From positions 32,866 to 96,865 of the forward strand of contig NZ_JOEZ01000025.1 in assembly GCF_000721175.1 (NCBI RefSeq): DNA of 64,000 nucleotides, written 5' to 3'. Positions 8,681-18,031 of this stretch are shown here, one piece after another. How positions within the stretch are numbered: position 1 is the stretch's first letter; each line of letters begins with the position of its first letter. The position numbers and the translations under genes were made by a program. Source of the DNA: Streptomyces anulatus (GTDB taxonomy: Bacteria; Actinomycetota; Actinomycetes; Streptomycetales; Streptomycetaceae). Below the pieces are notes generated by a model, which saw only the letters and a program-made list of their open reading frames with translations, did not search any database and was not told the DNA's origin.

Positions 8681-10384
8681 ATGGCCCAGGTCCAGCGCAT
8701 GTCCCGATTGATGATCAAGACACTGCGCGACGACCCGGCGGACGCCGAGACGCTCAGCCACAAGCTGCTGGTCCGCGCCGGGTACGTGCGCCGCAACGCG
8801 GCCGGCATCTGGTCCTGGCTGCCGCTCGGCAAGAAGGTCCTGGACAACATCTCCGGCGTCGTCCGCGAGGAGATGGACGCCATCGGCGCCCAGGAGGTCC
8901 TGCTGCCCGCCCTGCTGCCCAAGGAGCCCTACGAGGCGTCCGGCCGCTGGGAGGAGTACGGCGACCTGCTCTTCCGCCTCAAGGACCGCAAGGGCGGCGA
9001 CTACCTCCTCGGCCCGACCCACGAGGAGATCTTCACCCAGACCGTCAAGGACCAGTGCACGTCCTACAAGGACCTGCCGGTGATGCTCTACCAGATCCAG
9101 ACGAAGTACCGCGACGAGGCCCGCCCCCGCTCCGGTGTGCTCCGCGGCCGCGAGTTCCAGATGAAGGACTCGTACAGCTTCGACACCACCGACGAGGGCC
9201 TCGCGCACTCCTACGCACTCCACCGGGCCGCCTACATCAAGATCTTCGAGCGCCTCGGCCTCGACCACCGCATCGTCTCCGCCGTCTCCGGCGCGATGGG
9301 CGGCTCCGCCTCCGAGGAGTTCCTCGCCCCCGCCGCCGCCGGTGAGGACACCTTCGCGGACTGTCCCAACTGCGACTACGCCGCCAACACCGAGGCCGTG
9401 ACCTTCGCGCTCGCCCCGGTCGACGGCTCGGCGCACGGCGCGGTCGAGGAGCTGGACACCCCCGACACCCCGACCATCGAGACGCTCGCCGCGCACCTGG
9501 GCGTCCCCGCCTCGGCCACCCTGAAGAACCTGCTGGTCAAGGTGGACGGCGAGATCGTGGCCGTCGGCGTCCCCGGCCACCGCGAGGTCGACCTCGGCAA
9601 GCTCGGCGAGCACCTCGCGCCCGCCGTCGTCGAGCTGGTCACCGCCGAGGACTTCGTCGGCCGTGACGACCTCGTACGCGGCTACGTCGGCCCCCAGGGC
9701 CTGGAGAAGGTCCGCTACCTCGCCGACCCCCGCATCGCCCCCGGCACCTCCTGGACCACCGGCGCCAACAAGGAGGGCAAGCACGCGAAGAACGTCGTCG
9801 CGGGCCGCGACTTCGAGGTCGACAGTTACGTCGACGTCGTCGTCGTCGAGGAGGGCGACCCCTGCCCCGCCTGCGGCACCGGCCTCACGCTGGACCGCGC
9901 CATCGAGATCGGCCACATCTTCCAGCTCGGCCGCAAGTACGCCGACACCTTCCAGCTCGACGTGCTCGGCCAGCAGGGCAAGCCGGTCCGGGTCACGATG
10001 GGCTCGTACGGCATCGGCGTCTCCCGCGCCGTGGCCGCCCTCACCGAGCAGACCGCCGACGACAAGGGCCTGTGCTGGCCCCGCGAGATCGCCCCGGCCG
10101 ACGTCCACGTCGTCGCCGCGGGCAAGGCCCTCCAGACGGAGCTGGCCCTCGACGTCTCGGAGAAGCTCAACGCGGCGGGCCTGCGGGTCCTGGTCGACGA
10201 CCGCCCCGGCGTCTCGCCCGGCGTGAAGTTCACCGACTCCGAGCTGATCGGCGTGCCCAAGATCCTCGTCGCGGGCCGCCGCTCCGCCGACGGCGTCCTG
10301 GAGCTGAAGGACCGCCGCACCGGCGAGCGCGAGGAACTGACCGTCGACGAGGCGATCGCCCGCCTGACGGCCGACCTGGCCTGA
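8681..10384 (+). CDS. proS: Prolyl-tRNA synthetase, bacterial type with editing domain
   Basis: Charges tRNA-Pro with proline. The class II motifs are visible: motif 1 in the N-terminal part ([22 protein letters not shown]), motif 2 as [21 protein letters not shown] (about residues 145-165), and motif 3 as [17 protein letters not shown] (about residues 444-460). Between motifs 2 and 3 is the long INS insertion (roughly 225-385) that edits mischarged Ala-tRNA-Pro and marks the bacterial-type enzyme. The C-terminal anticodon-binding domain begins near ADVHVVAAG. The 567-residue length is normal. AGCAGGAG lies nine bases before the ATG. Confidence 0.97.
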   Translation: MAQVQRMSRLMIKTLRDDPADAETLSHKLLVRAGYVRRNAAGIWSWLPLGKKVLDNISGVVREEMDAIGAQEVLLPALLPKEPYEASGRWEEYGDLLFRLKDRKGGDYLLGPTHEEIFTQTVKDQCTSYKDLPVMLYQIQTKYRDEARPRSGVLRGREFQMKDSYSFDTTDEGLAHSYALHRAAYIKIFERLGLDHRIVSAVSGAMGGSASEEFLAPAAAGEDTFADCPNCDYAANTEAVTFALAPVDGSAHGAVEELDTPDTPTIETLAAHLGVPASATLKNLLVKVDGEIVAVGVPGHREVDLGKLGEHLAPAVVELVTAEDFVGRDDLVRGYVGPQGLEKVRYLADPRIAPGTSWTTGANKEGKHAKNVVAGRDFEVDSYVDVVVVEEGDPCPACGTGLTLDRAIEIGHIFQLGRKYADTFQLDVLGQQGKPVRVTMGSYGIGVSRAVAALTEQTADDKGLCWPREIAPADVHVVAAGKALQTELALDVSEKLNAAGLRVLVDDRPGVSPGVKFTDSELIGVPKILVAGRRSADGVLELKDRRTGEREELTVDEAIARLTADLA

Positions 10385-10400
10385 TCGGTACACCGCATAC

Positions 10401-10439
10401 GAGGAGGGCCCACGCGCACCTGCGCGTGGGCCCCTCCTC
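10401..10439. terminator. Bidirectional terminator between proS and the minus-strand operon
   Basis: A long near-perfect hairpin: GGGCCCACGCGCA (10406-10418) pairs with TGCGCGTGGGCCC (10421-10433) and the flanks GAGGA/TCCTC extend it. It lies between convergent genes. Confidence 0.9.
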
Positions 10440-10466
10440 GTCACGTACGCGCGAAGGTGTGCGCGG

Positions 10467-11381
10467 CTACAGCCAGCCCGCGAACTCCAGGTTGACCTCG
10501 CCCATCTGCCGCCGCCCCTCGGCCAGCGCGCGGGTGCCCGACTCGACCGCCCGGAACAGCGTCCAGCCGTGCAGCCGCGCCTGCTCCACCTCCAGCGACT
10601 CCGCCAGCTTCTTGACCCGCCGCCGGGCCGTCACCGGGCCGCCGGGGGAGGCGATCAGATCCTCCACCCGGTCCCGCACCAGCCGCGCCAGGTCGTAGGC
10701 GCGCTCGCCCACCAGCGGCTCCGGACCCACCGTCAGCCACGGCGCCCGCTCCCCGGACAGCACCTTGCTCTGCCGGAAGTTGCCGTGCAGCAGCAGGAGT
10801 TCGGATGATCCCTCGACCAGCTCCGCCCGCGCGGCGAGCGCCGCGTCCACCAGCGGGGCCAGCTCCGGGTCGGCCTCGGCGGCCGCCCGCATCCCGGCGC
10901 TCTGCCGTTCGGTCCGCCCGGCCACCCCCTCGAAGGCGTGCCCGGCAGGCGGCTCCACCCACAGCCGCCGCAGTGTGCCCGCCGCCTCCAGCAGGGCCTT
11001 CGCCTCCGGCAGCGAGCGCAACGACACCTCGTGGTGCAGTCGCTCCAGCAGCAGCGCACCGGACGCGTCCAGCCCCGGGGCGTCCAGCGGCTTCACCGCG
11101 CCCCAGCCGTTCCAGTGCGCCAGCGCCGCCCGCTCCAGCTCGGGCGCGGCGACCGGCGGGGCGATCTTCAGCGCGGCCGGGGTCCCGTCGGCCCGCCGCA
11201 CCAGAACCACCAGGGAGCTGCGCCCGCCGGGGGCGGCCACCCGCTCCACGGTGAGGTCGTCCCCGGCGGTGAGCGCCCGTTCGGTCAGCGCGGGGAGAGC
11301 GTCCAGCCAGTCGGCCGCCGCTCCATCCCCGTACATCTCACCGAGCGCGCGCACCAGGCGCGGCGGCGGTTCGAAACCCAT
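10467..11381 (-). CDS. Aminoglycoside-phosphotransferase-like protein, probably catalytically dead
   Basis: A 304-residue protein with the overall layout of the streptomycin 6-kinase/APH family: an ATP-binding lobe with ALK (Lys72), a hinge around LLLERL, and a C-terminal lobe with LLLLHGNF and WLTVGPEPLVGERAYDLARLVRDR. The normal catalytic motif HGDLHxxN reads HGNFRQSK here: the catalytic Asp is Asn201 and the metal-binding Asn is Lys206. The second metal ligand (Asp in the usual ID-P motif) is Gly219. A working kinase is therefore unlikely, although the fold seems intact. The ATG beginning MGFEPPP has GAAAGGGA about 14 bases upstream. It is the last of three co-oriented genes, 31 bases after the DUF4439 gene. 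Family assignment is fairly firm; function is unknown. Confidence 0.82.
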   Translation of the reverse strand: MGFEPPPRLVRALGEMYGDGAAADWLDALPALTERALTAGDDLTVERVAAPGGRSSLVVLVRRADGTPAALKIAPPVAAPELERAALAHWNGWGAVKPLDAPGLDASGALLLERLHHEVSLRSLPEAKALLEAAGTLRRLWVEPPAGHAFEGVAGRTERQSAGMRAAAEADPELAPLVDAALAARAELVEGSSELLLLHGNFRQSKVLSGERAPWLTVGPEPLVGERAYDLARLVRDRVEDLIASPGGPVTARRRVKKLAESLEVEQARLHGWTLFRAVESGTRALAEGRRQMGEVNLEFAGWL

Positions 11382-11412
11382 ACGTCGTGTGTTCCCTTTC
11401 CGGTCCTTCGAA

Positions 11413-11931
11413 TCAGCGCGCGCCGTCCGCGCCGGCGGCCTCCACCGGGCCCGTCGCGGCCGGATCCGCACCGGCGGCCCGCTCGGCGAGCCCCGGAAAG
11501 GCTACGTTGCCGCCCCGCCAGCGGGCCGACCGCACCGCGGCCTCCCGCAGCGCGCCCGCGGCCTCCTCGCGGCGCGGACCCTCGGTGGCCCGTACGAGAT
11601 CGGCGTACGCGCCCGCGATCCGGTCCTCCAGCACCGCGGCCAGCCGCACCGCCGACAGGGAGCCGGCGACGGCGAACGGCAGAGCGTACGCGGCGTCCGA
11701 GGCCACCGGCCGCCCGCCCAGGTCCCGGGCGGTGCGCGCCAGCGCGTCCCGGCGGGCCCGGTGCCCGTCGTACGCGGCGCGGGCCTCGGCGCCCCGCTTC
11801 CCGTCAAGGCGGCCGCCCAGTACCCCGTACCCGTACACGGCGGCGTGCTCGGCGGCCAGGGCAGCCTGGACGGCGGTCAGCTCGGGGGAGTCGGCATCGC
11901 CCTCGGAGGGCCGGACGGAACGGGTGCTCAT
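11413..11931 (-). CDS. DUF4439 ferritin-like protein
   Basis: A 172-residue protein matching the actinobacterial DUF4439 type: an early helix with ALAAEHAAVYGYGVLGGRL, a charged helix (AYDGHRARRDALARTARDLGG) and a segment ALPFAVAGSLSAVRLAAVLEDRIAGAYADLV. The regularly spaced Glu and His (AEH, GHRARRD, LEDR) fit a ferritin-like four-helix bundle, but metal binding is not shown. Its ATG overlaps the stop of the upstream lipoprotein gene (ATGA), so the pair is translationally coupled and probably works together at the membrane. There is no signal peptide. Confidence 0.85.
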   Translation of the reverse strand: MSTRSVRPSEGDADSPELTAVQAALAAEHAAVYGYGVLGGRLDGKRGAEARAAYDGHRARRDALARTARDLGGRPVASDAAYALPFAVAGSLSAVRLAAVLEDRIAGAYADLVRATEGPRREEAAGALREAAVRSARWRGGNVAFPGLAERAAGADPAATGPVEAAGADGAR

Positions 11932-12467
11932 GCGGCTCTCTCCTCGGCCAGTTCGGTCAGCAGATAGGCGTGCGCGGCCGCGGCCGCCGCCACCGAGGCC
12001 AGCAGCCGGGCCAGCTCCGGCTCGGCGTTCAGCAGCGCCTCGGCGTACGCGTCGGCCCGGCGGCGCTCGGCCGTCGCCAGCTCCTTCACCGCGGTCTTCG
12101 GGTCGGCGGACACCGGGCCGGGGGCGGCGGGAGCGGGGCCGGTCTTCCGGCCGTCCTTCGCGCGCGGCGGTGCCAGTGCCTTCCCGTGCTCCACCGCGGC
12201 CGCCCGCAGGGGCGCCAGGCCCGCCGCGGTCGCCGGATGCGCCTCGGCCACCAGGTCGTACCGGGCGAGCAGGAGGGCGCCGTCGCGCACCGCCTTCTCG
12301 CGCAGGGTCCTCTCGGTCTTCGCGGCGGCGGCCCGCGCGCCGGAGTGCGCGCGCTTCCCGCCGTCCGCCGTCTCGTCGCCGCCCCCGCAGCCGGTCAGCA
12401 CCGCACCCAGGGCGAGGGCTCCCGTCGCGGTGAGCGCCCCCCTGCGCGTCGTCCCCGTGCGCCGCAC
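11928..12467 (-). CDS. Putative Tat-exported lipoprotein, helical
   Basis: A 179-residue protein starting at a GTG five bases after AAGGAGA. The N-terminus, TTRRGALTATGALALGA followed by the lipobox LTGC, has a twin-arginine pair and a lipidated Cys, so it is probably a Tat-exported lipoprotein. The mature part is almost all helical and Ala-rich (TERTLREKAVRDGALLLARYDLV; ATAERRRADAYAEALL), and its size and helix pattern resemble the ferritin-like partner encoded next to it. It is the first gene of the minus-strand trio, transcribed divergently from rimP across a 176-base gap. Its role is unknown. Confidence 0.8.
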   Translation of the reverse strand: MRRTGTTRRGALTATGALALGAVLTGCGGGDETADGGKRAHSGARAAAAKTERTLREKAVRDGALLLARYDLVAEAHPATAAGLAPLRAAAVEHGKALAPPRAKDGRKTGPAPAAPGPVSADPKTAVKELATAERRRADAYAEALLNAEPELARLLASVAAAAAAHAYLLTELAEERAA

Positions 12468-12495
12468 GTTTCTCCTTCGGGCCTGGACCGATCCT

Positions 12496-12508
12496 GACAG
12501 GATCTGTC
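12496..12508. promoter_or_regulatory. Palindrome in the rimP/lipoprotein divergent promoter region
   Basis: GACAGGATCTGTC is a perfect 5-bp inverted repeat around a 3-base centre, 29 bases upstream of the lipoprotein start and 136 bases before rimP. It could be an operator for the lipoprotein operon. No regulator is encoded nearby. Confidence 0.3.
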
Positions 12509-12643
12509 CTGATGTGATCACCGCAGGCGAGCGTACCCGCGGCCGAGCGGCAGGCGGACGGCAACACCCCTGGCGACCGGATACCCTTTGACCTGACGCA
12601 CGACGATCCCCACAACAGCACACGCGGCCGAGGAGTCACCCGG

Positions 12644-13147
12644 ATGAGCACCACCCAGAAGGAGAGGCTGCGCGGGTTGCTGGAACCGCTCGTCAGCGCG
12701 CAGCAGCTGGACCTCGAGGAGATCGAGGTGTCCCGGGCCGGCCGCCGTGGAGTGCTGCGGGTCATCGTGGACTCCGAGGAGGGCGTGGAGCTGGACGCCT
12801 GCGCGGAGCTGAGCCGCGCGATCTCCGAGAAGCTGGACGAGACCGACGCGATGGGCGAGGGCGAGTACGTCCTCGAAGTCAGCTCCCCCGGCGCGGACCG
12901 CCCGCTGACCGAGCACCGCCACTACGTACGCGCCATCGGCCGGCTGGCCAGGTTCCACCTGGCCGGCGACGGATCCGGTGAACTGGTCGCCCGCATCCTC
13001 GCCGTCGACGAGGACGGGCTGGACCTCGAAGTGCCCGGCGTCAAGGGCCGCAAGCCCACCGCCCGCCGCCTGGTCTTCGCCGAGATCGCCAAGGCGCGCG
13101 TGGAGATCGAATTCAACCGCAAGGACAAGAAGGAAGAGGAGGCGTAG
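12644..13147 (+). CDS. rimP: Ribosome maturation factor RimP
   Basis: Needed for 30S subunit assembly. The 167-residue protein shows the RimP core: [25 protein letters not shown], the conserved [10 protein letters not shown] and [14 protein letters not shown] (about residues 72-85), and a C-terminal SH3-like half ending in a charged tail ([10 protein letters not shown]). The ATG is preceded by GAGGAG. It opens the rimP-nusA-ylxR-infB cluster; nusA starts two bases after its stop, with the nusA ribosome binding site inside the rimP tail codons. Confidence 0.96.
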   Translation: MSTTQKERLRGLLEPLVSAQQLDLEEIEVSRAGRRGVLRVIVDSEEGVELDACAELSRAISEKLDETDAMGEGEYVLEVSSPGADRPLTEHRHYVRAIGRLARFHLAGDGSGELVARILAVDEDGLDLEVPGVKGRKPTARRLVFAEIAKARVEIEFNRKDKKEEEA

Positions 13148-13149
13148 CC

Positions 13150-14190
13150 GTGGACATCGATGTGAAGCTTCTGAAGGGCTTGGCGCAGGACAAGGAGATC
13201 CCCTTCGACGTGCTCGTCGGGGCGATCGAGTCGGCCCTCCTCATCGCGTACCACCGCACCGACGGCAGCCGCCGCCGGGCGCGTGTGAAGCTCGACGAGA
13301 ACGGCCACGTCACGGTGTGGGCCAAGGAGGACCCGGCCGACCTCGAGGAGGGCCAGGAGCCCAAGGAGTTCGACGACACCCCGTCCGGGTTCGGCCGGAT
13401 CGCCGCGACCACCGCCAAGCAGGTCATCCTGCAGCGGCTGCGCGACGCCGAGGACGACCGCACCTTCGGGGAGTACGCGGGCCACGAGGGCGATGTAGTC
13501 ACGGGCGTCGTCCAGCAGGGCAAGGACCCCAAGAACGTCCTGGTCGACATCGGCAAGATGGAAGCCATGCTGCCGGTCCAGGAGCAGGTCCCGGGCGAGG
13601 AGTACGTGCACGGCCTGCGCCTTCGTACGTATGTGGTACGGGTCGCCAAGGGCGTCCGCGGTCCTTCGGTGACGCTCTCGCGCACCCACCCCAACCTGGT
13701 GAAGAAGCTCTTCGCGCTGGAGGTTCCGGAGATCGCCGACGGCTCGGTGGTCATCGAGGCCATCGCCCGCGAGGCCGGTCACCGCACCAAGATCGCCGTG
13801 CGCTCCACCCGCGCCGGCCTGAACCCCAAGGGCGCCTGCATCGGCCCGATGGGCAGCCGTGTGCGCAACGTCATGGCGGAGCTCCACGGTGAGAAGATCG
13901 ACATCGTGGACTGGTCCGACGACCCGGCCGAGATGGTCGCCAACGCCCTCTCGCCCGCCCGGGTGAGCGAGGTCGAGGTCGTCGACCTCGGCGCCCGCTC
14001 CGCCCGCGTCACCGTGCCGGACTACCAGCTGTCGTTGGCGATCGGCAAGGAGGGCCAGAACGCCCGCCTCGCCGCCCGTCTCACCGGCTGGCGCATCGAC
14101 ATCCGCCCCGACACCGAGACGGACGAAGAGCGCGAGAGTGCCGACCGCGAGCGGGCCGAGCGGGCCCGCGAGCGCTCGGAAAGGCGTTGA
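13150..14190 (+). CDS. nusA: Transcription elongation/antitermination factor NusA
   Basis: Binds RNA polymerase and nascent RNA and modulates pausing, termination and antitermination, including of rRNA operons. Domains in order: N-terminal RNAP-binding helical region ([31 protein letters not shown]), S1 domain ([26 protein letters not shown], about 120-185), KH1 ([25 protein letters not shown]) and KH2 ([23 protein letters not shown]). At 346 residues it is the short actinobacterial form without the C-terminal acidic repeats of E. coli NusA. The GTG start is preceded by GAGGAGGCG. Confidence 0.97.
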   Translation: MDIDVKLLKGLAQDKEIPFDVLVGAIESALLIAYHRTDGSRRRARVKLDENGHVTVWAKEDPADLEEGQEPKEFDDTPSGFGRIAATTAKQVILQRLRDAEDDRTFGEYAGHEGDVVTGVVQQGKDPKNVLVDIGKMEAMLPVQEQVPGEEYVHGLRLRTYVVRVAKGVRGPSVTLSRTHPNLVKKLFALEVPEIADGSVVIEAIAREAGHRTKIAVRSTRAGLNPKGACIGPMGSRVRNVMAELHGEKIDIVDWSDDPAEMVANALSPARVSEVEVVDLGARSARVTVPDYQLSLAIGKEGQNARLAARLTGWRIDIRPDTETDEERESADRERAERARERSERR

Positions 14191-14303
14191 CCCGGAGCGG
14201 GTCCAGGGAATAGATCTGGGCGGTACGCCGCTGAGATCACGACAACATCCGTTCGATTTTTGCCCCGGAGGGGTGAGGTCGGTACGGGGAGGTAGACTTA
14301 ACC

Positions 14304-14582
14304 GTGTCTGGCCGGATGCAAGCCCGCGCTTGCCCCGAGCGAACCTGTGTGGGATGCCGGGAGCGAGTGGCCAAGAGCGAGCTGCTGCGCATCGTCGTGG
14401 ACGAGGGTGCCTGCGCCCCTGATCCACGCGGTACGCTGCCCGGCCGGGGTGCTTACGTGCACCCTGTCTCTGTCTGTCTCGACCTGGCGGTTCGCCGCCG
14501 GGCGTTCCCCCGGGCCTTCAAGGCCAAGGGGCCGTTCGACACCGCGGCACTGACGCGGTTCGTCGAGCGGGTGACACCGTAA
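14304..14582 (+). CDS. YlxR-family (DUF448) RNA-binding protein
   Basis: A 92-residue basic protein with the family hallmarks RTCVGCRERVAKSELLRIV and GRGAYVHP. The fold was seen in a known YlxR structure and is thought to bind RNA; some members have been linked to RNase P or to regulation. It sits between nusA and infB as in most bacteria. The GTG at 14304 lies ten bases after GGGGAGG; the ATG at 14316 would be too far away. A 113-base gap separates it from nusA, with TAGACT close before the start that could be a weak internal promoter. Confidence 0.93.
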   Translation: MSGRMQARACPERTCVGCRERVAKSELLRIVVDEGACAPDPRGTLPGRGAYVHPVSVCLDLAVRRRAFPRAFKAKGPFDTAALTRFVERVTP

Positions 14583-14650
14583 GAAAAGTGAACGGCACGG
14601 GTCCCCGTGCGGTCAGGTACCTCGCGAGTTGGAAGTAGGTCGAGATTGCG

Positions 14651-14693
14651 ATGAGCACTCGATGAGTACGCGATGAGTACGCCCATGAAGTAG
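14651..14693 (+). other. Chain of three overlapping minicistrons in the infB leader
   Basis: Three tiny reading frames, MSTR (14651-14665), MSTR (14662-14676) and MSTPMK (14673-14693), overlap one another by ATGA. They arise from an 11-bp tandem repeat (ATGAGCACTCG, ATGAGTACGCG, ATGAGTACGCC). The chain ends 38 bases before the infB GTG, and a hairpin (GGTCCGG with CCGGACC, about 14698-14720) lies between it and the infB ribosome binding site. Whether the frames are translated is unknown. Confidence 0.5.
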
Positions 14694-14731
14694 CGACGGT
14701 CCGGCGGTAACCCGGACCTAAAAGGAGCGAA

Positions 14732-17700
14732 GTGGCTAAGGTCCGGGTATACGAACTCGCCAAGGAGTTCGGCGTCGAGAGCAAGGTCGTCATGGCCAAG
14801 CTCCAAGAACTCGGTGAATTCGTCCGTTCGGCGTCCTCGACGATCGAGGCGCCGGTTGTACGTAAGTTGACCGACGCACTGCAGGGGCCCGGCGGCAACG
14901 CTGGCAAGTCCGCTGCCAAGCCTGGTGCGCCCCGCAAGGCGGCGCCCGTGAAGCCCGCAGCGCCCTCCCCGGCCGCTGCGGCACGTCCCGCTGCCCCGAA
15001 GCCCGGCGCACCGGCTCCCAAGCCGGCCGAGGCCCCGAGCAGCACCCCGGCGGCGCCCTCCGCGCCGTCGGCGGGCCCCCGTCCGGGCCCGAAGCCCGCG
15101 CCGAAGGCGGCCCCGGTGACCCCGGTCCCGGCCGCCGAGTTCTCGGCTCCGGCTCCGGCCCAGCCGGCTGCCCCCCAGCAGCCCCAGGCCCCGCGTCCCG
15201 CGGGTGCCACCCCGGGCCCCCGTCCCGCCCCCGCCCGTCCGGCTCCGGCCGGCGGACAGCGCGAGGGCGGCCGTGACGGTGGCCAGCGTGACGGCGGCCG
15301 TGGTGGCGAGCGTGGCGGCGACCGCCCCGCACGTCCCGCGGGTCAGGGCGCCCCGCGCCCCGGCGGCGCCCGTCCGGCCGGTCCCCGTCCGGGCAACAAC
15401 CCCTTCACCTCCGGCGGTTCCACCGGCATGGCGCGCCCCTCGGCGCCCCGTCCCGGCGGTGCCCCGCGCCCCGGTGGCGGCTCGGAGCGCCCCGGCGCCC
15501 CGCGTCCCCAGGGCAGTGGCCCCGGCGGCGCCCCGCGTCCGCAGGGTGGTCAGGGTCAGGGCGGTGCCCGTCCCACTCCGGGCGGCATGCCCCGCCCGCA
15601 GGCTCCGCGTCCCGGCGGCGGTCCCGCCGGTAACCGTCCGAACCCGGGCATGATGCCGCAGCGTCCCGCCGCGGGCCCGCGTCCCGGCGGTGGCCCCGGC
15701 GGTGGCCGCGGTCCCGGCGGTGGCGGTGGCGGTCGTCCCGGCGGTGCCGGTGGCGGCGGCGGTCGTCCCGGTGGCGGCGGCTTCGCCGGTCGTCCCGGTG
15801 GCGGCGGCGGTGGCGGCTTCGCCGGCCGTCCGGCCGGTCCCGGTGGCGGCGGCGGTGCCGGTCGTCCCGGTGGCGGCGGCGGCTTCGGCGGTCGTCCCGG
15901 CTTCGGTGGCCGTCCCGGCGGCCCCGGTGGCCGAGGTGGCACACAGGGTGCGTTCGGCCGTCCCGGCGGTCCGGCGCGTCGTGGCCGTAAGTCGAAGCGG
16001 CAGAGGCGCCAGGAGTACGAGTCCATGCAGGCCCCGTCGGTGGGCGGCGTCATGCTGCCCCGCGGCAACGGGCAGGCAGTGCGGCTGTCCCGCGGTGCTT
16101 CCCTCACGGACTTCGCGGAGAAGATCAACGCGAACCCGGCGTCGCTCGTCGGCGTGATGATGAACCTCGGCGAGATGGTCACTGCGACGCAGTCCGTCCC
16201 CGACGAGACGCTGCGGTTGCTCGCGGACGAGATGAACTTCGTCCTCGAGATCGTCAGCCCCGAGGAGGAGGACCGCGAGCTGCTCGAGTCCTTCGACATC
16301 GAGTTCGGCGAGGACGAGGGCGGCGAAGAGGCCCTGGTCTCCCGTCCGCCGGTCGTGACCGTCATGGGTCACGTCGACCACGGTAAGACCCGACTGCTGG
16401 ACGCGATCCGCAAGACGAACGTCATCGCGGGCGAGGCCGGCGGCATCACGCAGCACATCGGTGCCTACCAGGTCGGCGCCGAGGTCAACGGCGAGGACCG
16501 CCGTATCACCTTCATCGACACCCCGGGTCACGAGGCGTTCACCGCCATGCGTGCACGTGGTGCGAAGTCGACCGACATCGCGATCCTCGTGGTGGCGGCC
16601 AACGACGGTGTGATGCCCCAGACGATCGAGGCGCTGAACCACGCCAAGGCGGCCGATGTGCCGATCGTGGTCGCGGTCAACAAGATCGACGTCGAGGGCG
16701 CCGACCCGACCAAGGTGCGCGGCCAGCTCACCGAGTTCGGTCTGGTGGCCGAGGAGTACGGCGGCGACACGATGTTCGTCGACATCTCCGCCAAGCAGGG
16801 CCTCAACATCGAGGCTCTTCTGGAGGCCGTCGTCCTCACCGCCGACGCCTCGCTCGACCTGCGGGCCAACCCGGAGCAGGACGCGCAGGGTATTGCGATC
16901 GAGTCCCACCTCGACCGCGGCCGCGGTGCCGTCTCGACCGTCCTCGTCCAGCGCGGAACGCTGCGCATCGGTGACACGGTGGTCGTCGGCGACGCGTACG
17001 GCCGTGTCCGGGCGATGCTCGACGACAACGGTCAGAACGTCCAGGAAGCGGGTCCGTCGACCCCGGTCCTGGTCCTGGGTCTCACCAACGTCCCGGGTGC
17101 CGGCGACAACCTCCTGGTCGTCGACGAGGACCGTACGGCCCGTCAGATCGCCGAGAAGCGTGCGGCCCGTGAGCGCAACGCCAACTTCGCCCGCAAGGGC
17201 GTCCGGTTCTCCCTGGAGAACCTGGACGAGGCGCTCAAGGCCGGTCTGGTCCAGGAGCTCAACCTCATCATCAAGGGCGACGCGTCCGGTTCGGTGGAGG
17301 CTCTCGAGTCCTCGCTGCTCCAGCTCGACGTCGGTGAAGAGGTCGACATCCGGATCCTGCACCGCGGTGTGGGTGCGGTGACCGAGTCGGACATCAACCT
17401 GGCGACCGGCTCCGACGCCATCGTGATCGGCTTCAACGTGCGCGCCGCAGGGCGTGCCGAGCAGATGGCCGAGCGCGAGGGTGTGGACGTCCGGTACTAC
17501 TCGGTCATCTACCAGGCGATCGAAGAGATCGAAGCGGCCCTCAAGGGCATGCTCAAGCCGGAGTACGAAGAGGTCGAGCTCGGCACGGCGGAGATCCGCG
17601 AGATCTTCCGCTCGTCCAAGCTGGGCAACATCGCCGGTGTGCTGGTCCGCTCCGGCGAGGTCAAGCGCAACACCAAGGCGCGCCTGCTGCGTGATGGCAA

Positions 17701-17866
17701 GGTCATCGCGGAGAACCTCAACATCTCCGGCCTGCGCCGCTTCAAGGACGACGTCACCGAGATCCGCGAAGGCTACGAGGGCGGTATCAACCTCGGAAAC
17801 TTCAACGACATCAAGATCGACGACGTCATCGCGACGTACGAGATGCGCGAGAAGCCGCGAGGCTGA
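14732..17866 (+). CDS. infB: Translation initiation factor IF-2
   Basis: The GTPase that brings fMet-tRNA to the 30S subunit and promotes 70S joining. The N-terminus ([29 protein letters not shown]) is the IF2_N helix bundle. Residues about 55-420 form a very long low-complexity linker, first Pro/Ala-rich, then Pro/Gly/Arg-rich with GGG runs, typical of Streptomyces but unusually extended. A second IF2_N module follows (about 440-520), then the G domain with GHVDHGKT (about 547), DTPGHEAF and NKID, and the C-terminal beta-barrel domains with the fMet-tRNA-binding region. Total length is 1044 residues. AAAAGGAGCG lies just before the GTG. Confidence 0.97.
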   Translation: MAKVRVYELAKEFGVESKVVMAKLQELGEFVRSASSTIEAPVVRKLTDALQGPGGNAGKSAAKPGAPRKAAPVKPAAPSPAAAARPAAPKPGAPAPKPAEAPSSTPAAPSAPSAGPRPGPKPAPKAAPVTPVPAAEFSAPAPAQPAAPQQPQAPRPAGATPGPRPAPARPAPAGGQREGGRDGGQRDGGRGGERGGDRPARPAGQGAPRPGGARPAGPRPGNNPFTSGGSTGMARPSAPRPGGAPRPGGGSERPGAPRPQGSGPGGAPRPQGGQGQGGARPTPGGMPRPQAPRPGGGPAGNRPNPGMMPQRPAAGPRPGGGPGGGRGPGGGGGGRPGGAGGGGGRPGGGGFAGRPGGGGGGGFAGRPAGPGGGGGAGRPGGGGGFGGRPGFGGRPGGPGGRGGTQGAFGRPGGPARRGRKSKRQRRQEYESMQAPSVGGVMLPRGNGQAVRLSRGASLTDFAEKINANPASLVGVMMNLGEMVTATQSVPDETLRLLADEMNFVLEIVSPEEEDRELLESFDIEFGEDEGGEEALVSRPPVVTVMGHVDHGKTRLLDAIRKTNVIAGEAGGITQHIGAYQVGAEVNGEDRRITFIDTPGHEAFTAMRARGAKSTDIAILVVAANDGVMPQTIEALNHAKAADVPIVVAVNKIDVEGADPTKVRGQLTEFGLVAEEYGGDTMFVDISAKQGLNIEALLEAVVLTADASLDLRANPEQDAQGIAIESHLDRGRGAVSTVLVQRGTLRIGDTVVVGDAYGRVRAMLDDNGQNVQEAGPSTPVLVLGLTNVPGAGDNLLVVDEDRTARQIAEKRAARERNANFARKGVRFSLENLDEALKAGLVQELNLIIKGDASGSVEALESSLLQLDVGEEVDIRILHRGVGAVTESDINLATGSDAIVIGFNVRAAGRAEQMAEREGVDVRYYSVIYQAIEEIEAALKGMLKPEYEEVELGTAEIREIFRSSKLGNIAGVLVRSGEVKRNTKARLLRDGKVIAENLNISGLRRFKDDVTEIREGYEGGINLGNFNDIKIDDVIATYEMREKPRG

Positions 17867-17874
17867 TCAAGGAA

Positions 17875-17902
17875 GGGGTCCGGGAGTTCGCTCCCGGCCC
17901 CC
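17875..17902 (+). terminator. Hairpin with UUCG tetraloop after infB
   Basis: CCGGGAG-TTCG-CTCCCGG, extended by GGGG/CCCC across a one-base mismatch, directly after the infB stop. It may terminate part of the transcription or protect the infB 3' end. A second, less regular inverted repeat follows at about 17913-17955. Confidence 0.65.
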
Positions 17903-18031
17903 CACTACGGTCGGGGCCGGTCGACGGGTCGTATTTCCGTCGATCGGCTCCGGCCGTTCCGGTACGGTTCTGGTGTCCCCGGCAAGTTCTGGCGGGGCAC
18001 GAACCCGAACCGGCGGGACATCCGGACACAC

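Noticed and set aside
12496..12508. LexA or other named operator at the GACAG palindrome
   Set aside because: The sequence does not match a regulator site I can name with confidence, so it is listed only as a palindrome.
11413..12765. A single 450-codon minus-strand gene covering DUF4439 and the lipoprotein region
   Set aside because: The upstream part is out of frame with the lipoprotein's clear signal peptide; two ATGA-coupled genes explain the region better.
15200..15990. Repeated GGCGGTGGCGGT-like units taken as a possible repeat array
   Set aside because: They are in frame in infB and simply encode the Gly/Arg/Pro linker of IF-2; there are no regular spacers, so it is not CRISPR.
14453..17362. 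A 969-codon minus-strand open frame opposite infB
   Set aside because: A mirror of the IF-2 low-complexity linker and core; no ribosome binding site and no recognisable domain.
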